Source: CAVRZY01 sp963725415
Lineage (GTDB): Bacteria; Acidobacteriota; Terriglobia; Bryobacterales; Bryobacteraceae
Direction of reading: 5' to 3'
DNA: 27,474 bases
Assembly: GCA_963725415.1 (NCBI GenBank)
Contig: CAVRZY010000326.1
Span: 1 to 27,474 of the forward strand
Part shown: piece after piece, positions 23,206-27,474 of the stretch
Position numbering within the stretch: position 1 is the first letter of the stretch
Layout of the letters: each line of letters begins with the position of its first letter
Translations under genes and position numbers: made by a program
The notes under the pieces: generated by a model
Told to the model about the DNA's origin: nothing
The model's database searches: none
Seen by the model: only the letters and a program-made list of their open reading frames with translations

Positions 23206-24468
23206 CTATCGCTTCAAGTTGATGGTTTCCTGGCTCAACTCGTCCACCGCTACAACCACTCGCGAGTTGGCCTGGTAGCCGCGTTGAAACACGATCAGGT
23301 TGGTGAATTCCCTGGCGATGTCCACCGTGGAGTACTCCAGCGCTCCCCCGATCACCTTGCCGCGGCCGCCCGTCTCGGGCAGGCCGATGGCGGGGATGGC
23401 GGTTCTGGCGCTGGACTGAAAAGAATTGTTGCCCACCGCAATCAAAGACTCCGGATTGCGGATGGCAGCCACAGCCAACTGCCCCACCACTCTCTGCTGG
23501 CCGTTAGAATACTGGGCCAGGATCTTGCCTCCATCCGCCAGCCCCACCCGGATTAGCGAAGCGGCCGCCGACCCATCCTGTGCGTTAGCCGACACCGCCG
23601 AGGGCTGGGTGTATTGGGTAAGGTGGGGCGTGCCGTTGGAGCTGTACATCTCCCACTTCAGATTGCTGAAGTCCGCCGCGCCGTTTGCCAGCCCGGTGAT
23701 AGGGATGTCCACCGTGGGTGAGGTAGCCGCCGGGCTCGACAGCTTGCCACTGGAATCGAAGCTGATGGTCCCTTTCGCCAGCTCGGAGGTGAGAGTAGTA
23801 GCTCCCACGTCGGCCCCAGGGATGGTGACTGAGTAGTCCCAGGTGTTGGCTGTGGCCGACTTGGTGAAGGTGATGGTCAGAATGTGGGAAGCACCCAGCG
23901 AATCGATAATCTCGATCGGCGAGGAAAACGTACCTTCGGGTTGTCCATTCTGTGCGGCGGCGTTCAAGTTCAGATCCATAGAGAAGCGGGTGGTCGCCAT
24001 CGGCGCTTTGAGCGTGCCGACCGGGACCACAATGGATCCGATGGCGCCGTTGGGGTCCACCGTGCCAGTGGCGTCTTCGGTCCAGCCCTGCACTCTCTCC
24101 CCGGTCAGGGTGAGGAGGTTGCCAGCCGCGTCCACCTGAAAATTGCCCGCGCGGGTGAACAGCACGGCGCCCTGGTTGTCACGGGCGACAAAGAAGCCGT
24201 CACCCTGGATGGCCGCATCCAGCAGACCGGTGCTGGACTGGATGGCGCCTTGAGTGAACTGGCGCACGGTAAACGGTCGACCGGTTCCGAACCCCACCTG
24301 CGTCTCGCCCAGTCCCGCGCCCAGCGACTGCGTCACCAGGTCGCGGAAAGAAACCACGCTGGCCTTGTAGCCGGGAGTATTCAAGTTGGCCAGATTGTTC
24401 CCTACTACGTCTACGGCCGTCGAATGCGCACTCAACGCGGAGAGCGCAGTCGAAAATGATGTAAACAT
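23206..24468 (-). CDS. flgE: Flagellar hook protein FlgE
   Basis: 420 residues. The N-terminal rod/hook motif 'TALSALSAHSTAVDVVGNNL' and 'ANLNTPGYKASVVSFRDLV' forms the axial D0 helix. It continues with 'LLDAAIQGDGFFVARDNQGA' and 'VLFTRAGNFQVDAAGNLLTL', the FlgE/F/G body. The middle (about 150-330) is the variable Ser/Thr/Ala-rich hook domain D1-D2. The C-terminus 'GGALEYSTVDIAREFTNLIV' and 'FQRGYQANSRVVVAVDELSQ' closes the D0 coiled coil. FlgE polymerises into the universal joint; length is set by FliK and the cap is FlgD, both encoded just upstream. The ribosome binding site GGAG lies in the flgD end. Confidence 0.97.
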   Translation of the reverse strand: MFTSFSTALSALSAHSTAVDVVGNNLANLNTPGYKASVVSFRDLVTQSLGAGLGETQVGFGTGRPFTVRQFTQGAIQSSTGLLDAAIQGDGFFVARDNQGAVLFTRAGNFQVDAAGNLLTLTGERVQGWTEDATGTVDPNGAIGSIVVPVGTLKAPMATTRFSMDLNLNAAAQNGQPEGTFSSPIEIIDSLGASHILTITFTKSATANTWDYSVTIPGADVGATTLTSELAKGTISFDSSGKLSSPAATSPTVDIPITGLANGAADFSNLKWEMYSSNGTPHLTQYTQPSAVSANAQDGSAAASLIRVGLADGGKILAQYSNGQQRVVGQLAVAAIRNPESLIAVGNNSFQSSARTAIPAIGLPETGGRGKVIGGALEYSTVDIAREFTNLIVFQRGYQANSRVVVAVDELSQETINLKR

Positions 24469-24470
24469 GG

Positions 24471-24881
24471 CTAGACTCCTTGTTCCGAATCATTGGGCGC
24501 CGCCCCAGCAACCGGTGTGGTTCCTTGGGACTCGGCGCTGCCGCTTGCCGGCGACTGGGGGTTGGCGGCAGAGGTCTGTTTTTCTTCCACTGCCTTTCGG
24601 ATCGCTTCCAGTTCCGAGCGAACCTGCATCAGTTGCTCCAGTTCGCTGAACTGCGCGAGCTGTGACAGGAATTGCACGCCGTCGGCGGGATTCAAGGGGT
24701 TCTGATTCTTGATCTGGGCCACCAGCAGCTTCAGAAAGGTCTCCTTCTGAGCCAATTGGTCGATGCTGGCGCCGCTCGAGGCGGACCCGGTCGCCGAGGC
24801 CTGGTCGGTTTTGGGGCTCGCCGCGGTCGCGGCGGCCTCTGTATTCTGCGTTTGCGTTGCTGCGTTAACCTGTAAGCTCAT
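24471..24881 (-). CDS. flgD: Flagellar hook capping protein FlgD (short, N-terminal domain only)
   Basis: 136 residues. The conserved FlgD core 'QKETFLKLLVAQIKNQNPLN' and 'PADGVQFLSQLAQFSELEQL' lies at about 45-85. It is flanked by an Ala/Thr/Ser-rich N-terminus and a short Pro/Gly/Ser C-terminus. Classical FlgD (about 220-230 residues) adds a tudor-like and an Ig-like domain after this core; both are absent here. The open frame ends naturally and is followed at once by flgE, so this appears to be a genuine minimal FlgD rather than a truncation. It caps the growing hook. The start lies inside the end of fliK (17-bp overlap). Confidence 0.9.
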   Translation of the reverse strand: MSLQVNAATQTQNTEAAATAASPKTDQASATGSASSGASIDQLAQKETFLKLLVAQIKNQNPLNPADGVQFLSQLAQFSELEQLMQVRSELEAIRKAVEEKQTSAANPQSPASGSAESQGTTPVAGAAPNDSEQGV

Positions 24882-26514
24882 ACAGACTGCTCCTTATCGA
24901 CTCCAGATGTGGGGAGGCGGGTTTGAGGCCTGCTCCCAGAAGAGACTCCACCCAGGCTGGCTGGTGCTGGTGGCTGCGCCGCTGTTGCCCGCTCTCTGGA
25001 TCAGGCGCCCCCCGCCTGCCGCCTTCGAAGTCTTGGGTGCCCTGGCGGGCCGTCTCCTGCCGGAGACTATCGTTGCCCGTGCCGGCCCCGGAGAAAACCT
25101 CGGCCGGGCGCCAAGTCTCGGTTCGGTAACCGTTCTGCTCGAGGCGCGTCACCAAGTCCCCCAGTTTGTCCCGCAAAGACTGGGTCAACTCCGCATCCTG
25201 AGTGCGGACCGCCACGTGGATCTCACCCGCCCGCTCCACCAGCCGCACCTGGATGTCCCCCTGCTTCCTGCCTTCCAAGGCCTTGCCCGGAACCAGCAGC
25301 GAGAGTTCGTGCAGGGCCTCGGGCTTCGGGTCCTCGCCGGGTGTCGCAGCGAGCTCCAATTCCCCCGCCGAAGTGGCTGGGCCATCCGGCGTGGCGGCAG
25401 AGACCTCGACCGGAGCCGGCGGTGTCCGAGGTCGTGCAGACTCCAGAGCGGCGGGAGCTGCCGTGGAAGGATTGGGGCGGGGAGCGGCTTCGAGGGGTTC
25501 CCGTTGCCCCGCGGGTTGCCCGGAGGTGGTGTACCGCTCCTCCACTCGCGTGGGAGGCGCCGGAGCCGGTTGGGTCGCGCTCCGCTTTGCGGGGCTTGCC
25601 TCGCTGTCCGGTTTAACGGGTTTGTCCGAGCCGGCTAGGGGGCTCGGTTTTCAATGCGCCGGAGGCGCCTTCATTCGAAGCCCCCTCATTGTTTTGCTCT
25701 GCGCGCGGAGGCGCTGCCCCCGGTTGCTGGGGCGCCCCCTGGGGCGACGAAGGCAGAAGGACTTCAGTTTCGGCAGGAGGGGTCGGCAGAGCTTCCGGCG
25801 GCACAGCGCCTGAGTGCTCGATCAGCGCCGGCCTGGATAAGGATGCTACCAGCTCGGTCCTGGCCCGAATTCCACTGGAATCGCTCACACGGGCGGCGAA
25901 CGCCAGCCGGGCCGCAGGAAGGGCCAGGGCGGCGGACCCGATTTCAGCCGTGCCCGGCAGTTCGACCTTTACGCGGCTATGCCGTAGAAAATTCTCGAAA
26001 TCGCCGGATTCCGAGACAGTCGTCCGATCTGCCCGGGCTGGTTGTGGGAGCGTCTCCAGTGCTACCGGCGCGGCTGACTCCACAGCGGGTTCCAGGCCGG
26101 TCACCAGCTCGGGGGCCGTCCCATCAGAACTGGCATCAAAACCCTCGAACGTGGAATCCGGCGATGAGCCAGCGGGCGCCGGTGGGGCGTTCGGAACCGT
26201 GATGGGGGCAAGAACCAGAGCAGGGACGCCAGCGCTCTGCGCGGGGTCTTCTTCCTCACGTTGAGTCCCCTCGGCCGGCGCGTCTGCGGAGTCTGTCTCG
26301 CCGGCCCCGGGGTTCGGTGCACTCCCGCCATGGAGCGGGCGAGCAGGGCGGCGAAGGCGTCCTCGATTTCGGTCCCGCACGAGACAGGGCCACCTGTGCC
26401 TGCACTGGAGGCGTCTGCCAGGGGCGGCGTCATGCACTCTGCCAGAAGGTCGCCGACTGTCACGGCCAGTGGCGGTGCATCTCCAGTGCCGCGCCAGCGC
26501 CCTTCACTTTTCAA
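24865..26514 (-). CDS. fliK: Flagellar hook-length control protein FliK (two frameshifts)
   Basis: About 549 residues when two breaks are corrected. The ATG at 26514 begins 'MKSEGRWRGTGDAPPLAVTV', continues to 'EDAFAALLARSMAG', and shifts frame near 26328. It resumes with 'GSAPNPGAGETDSADAPAEG' and a long Pro/Ala/Glu-rich ruler region. It shifts again in a run of five C's on the coding strand (G's at 25638-25642), where four would join 'KTEPLAGSDKPVKPDSEA'. The C-terminal Flg_hook domain is clear: 'QGDIQVRLVERAGEIHVAVR' and 'LRDKLGDLVTRLEQNGYRTE'. FliK measures the hook and triggers FlhB to change substrate. Function by domain layout and by place upstream of flgD-flgE. The breaks may be read errors; otherwise the gene would be dead and the hook uncontrolled. 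Confidence 0.82.
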
Positions 26515-26577
26515 CTGCTTAGCTGGGCGGGCCGGCTACGGGATTTTGCCACTCCCGCCGAAGTGACCGGAAATTGG

Positions 26578-26593
26578 CGCACCACTACTGCCT
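26578..26593 (-). promoter_or_regulatory. Candidate sigma-54 promoter for the fliK-flgD-flgE operon
   Basis: Read on the minus strand: AGGCAGT-AGTG-GTGCG. It keeps the invariant GG (-25/-24) and GC (-13/-12) at the required 12-base offset, plus CA after GG and TGC at -12, but it departs from the consensus TGGCACG-N4-TTGCA at several places. Transcription would begin near 26567, giving a 53-base leader to fliK. Weaker than the opposite-facing site at 26648-26663. Confidence 0.4.
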
Positions 26594-26647
26594 CCCGTGA
26601 TCTACTCTTCGGCTGATTTTGAGGGGATTAGACACGATTCTTGGCTT

Positions 26648-26663
26648 CGGCACTCAGATTGCA
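26648..26663 (+). promoter_or_regulatory. Sigma-54 promoter of the flgF operon
   Basis: CGGCACT-CAGA-TTGCA matches the -24/-12 consensus TGGCACG-N4-TTGCW at 10 of the 12 defined positions, including GGCAC, TTGCA and the exact GG-to-GC spacing. Transcription would start near 26674, leaving a 13-base leader with GGGA (26675-26678) eight bases before the ATG at 26687, so the promoter and start codon support each other. It implies control by an NtrC-type activator; one is encoded at 5701-7054, though the link is untested. Confidence 0.75.
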
Positions 26664-26686
26664 CCGCCTCGGGTGGGATCAGTTTA

Positions 26687-27440
26687 ATGGACCAACTGAT
26701 GATCTCGGCCGCCAGCGGGATGCGGGCGCGTATGGAATCGCTGGAAATGCTGGCCAATAACCTGGCTAACGCGGCCACCGTCGGCTATAAAGCAGACCGG
26801 GAGTTCTACAGCCTGTACGTGGCGCCGGAAGCTGCGGCCGCCGGCCTGGAAGGGTTCAGCCCCACGCCCTCGGACCTACCGGTGATCGAGCGCCATTGGA
26901 CCGATTTCAAACAGGGCACACTCACGCCTACGGGTGGCCCGCTTGATTTCGCCCTCTCCGGGCAGGGCTTCTTTGTGCTGGATGGTCCCAACGGTCCCCT
27001 GTTCACGCGCAACGGGAGTTTCCAGTTGTCCAAGGCGGGCGTGCTGACGACGGCGGACGGCTACGCGGTCCATTCCATTTCCGGGAGCCCGATTGTGGCC
27101 AGCTCCTCCGCTCCCTTGGAGGTCTCCCCCGACGGCGTGGTACGCCAGTCCGGGCAAGTGCTGGGGCAACTGACCGTGGTGACTTTCGATCAGCCCGGCA
27201 GCGTGGAGAAGTTCGGGAAGAACTATTTCCGCATCGTGGCCCCGGAGGGATCCGCAAAGCCAGCAAGGGACACGGAAGTTCACCAGGGAGAGCTGGAAGC
27301 CTCCAACGTGGGGGCGCCGGAGTCGGCGGTGCGGGCTCATCAGCCTCATGCGTCAGTTCGAGATGCTTCAGAAGGCCATCCTGCTGGGCGGAGAAATGGA
27401 CCGCCGGGCGGTGGAAGAAGTTGCGCGGGTGAACGCATGA
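26687..27440 (+). CDS. flgF: Flagellar basal-body rod protein FlgF (frameshift near 3' end)
   Basis: About 250 residues after correction. The N-terminus 'MDQLMISAASGMRARMESLE' and 'MLANNLANAATVGYKADREF' is the FlgF/FlgG rod signature (N-N-L-A-N, then G-y-K). The body shows 'GPLDFALSGQGFFVLDGPNG' and 'PLFTRNGSFQLSKAGVLTTA', with 'DGYAV' and 'LEVSPDGVVRQSGQVLGQLT', typical of FlgF. Near 27328 a GGG where GG is expected shifts the frame. The next frame then gives the expected rod C-terminus 'LISLMRQFEMLQKAILLGGE' and stops at TGA 27438-27440. It is the proximal rod subunit (FlgG is the alternative). It is driven by the sigma-54 site at 26648. The extra base may be a read error. Confidence 0.85.
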
Positions 27441-27474
27441 AGAAGACTGTAGCTTGTGGCCTGTGGGCCTGCGG
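27437..27474 (+). CDS. Start of a further gene in the flgF operon, cut by the window edge
   Basis: An ATG at 27437 overlaps the flgF stop (ATGA) and opens 'MKKTVACGLWAC', which runs off the window. The Lys-Lys start with hydrophobic residues looks like a signal peptide, so a secreted or periplasmic flagellar protein such as FlgA or FlgH is more likely than FlgG, which lacks one. Too short to identify. Confidence 0.4.
   Translation, partial: MKKTVACGLWAC

Larger units (their letters stand above)
26515..26686. other. Divergent intergenic region between fliK and flgF
   Basis: 172 bp separating the leftward flagellar operon from the rightward flgF operon. No convincing gene is seen in either direction. 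It contains one strong (26648-26663, +) and one weak (26578-26593, -) sigma-54-type site. No clear sigma-28 box (TAAA-N15-GCCGATAA) was found. Activator binding sites cannot be defined by eye. Confidence 0.6.

Overview
This window looks like a GC-rich chromosomal fragment of a Gram-negative, motile bacterium. The gene content (an ECF sigma / zinc-finger anti-sigma / DUF4097 / PDZ cassette, a compact lateral flagellar cluster, a DapF with an unusual active site, and degenerate intergenic repeats) fits Acidobacteriota, perhaps the Bryobacterales/Solibacter group. That placement is inference from gene style only; no rRNA or marker gene is present.

Left part (1-4231, + strand). A PfkB-type sugar kinase (cut by the window edge), a PMT-like polytopic membrane glycosyltransferase, a dapF homologue and a UDP-sugar dehydrogenase form a tight array. 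All except dapF are split by many 1-2 base indels, although their protein sequence stays family-like in every frame. Many of the indels are single extra bases in short homopolymers, so this stretch looks more like error-rich sequence than decayed genes.

4289-5779 is a small accessory patch: a YefM-YoeB toxin-antitoxin pair with its operator, an OsmC protein, and an orphan YgiT-type zinc-finger protein. The last sits between two 72-bp direct repeats that are copies of the 3' end of the neighbouring response-regulator gene. 5701-8328 (- strand) is a histidine kinase / sigma-54-activating response regulator pair. It is divergent from a six-S1-domain ribosomal protein S1 (8415-10121).

10350-14103 (+ strand) is an envelope-stress type operon: an ECF sigma factor, a membrane anti-sigma factor with a HEAT-repeat periplasmic domain, a secreted DUF4097 beta-repeat protein, and a secreted double-PDZ protein.

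14045-26514 (- strand) is a long flagellar operon. In transcription order it reads fliK, flgD, flgE, fliN, fliO, fliP, fliQ, fliR, flhB, flhA, flhF, fliA, a second longer FliN-like gene, and a small coiled-coil membrane protein. Divergent from it, at the right edge, is flgF (26687-27440) and the start of another gene. The divergent intergenic region carries a strong sigma-54 promoter match facing flgF and a weaker one facing fliK. The export gate, hook, cap, hook-length ruler, rod, switch and flagellar sigma factor are therefore encoded together. flhG, fliM and fliG are not in the window.
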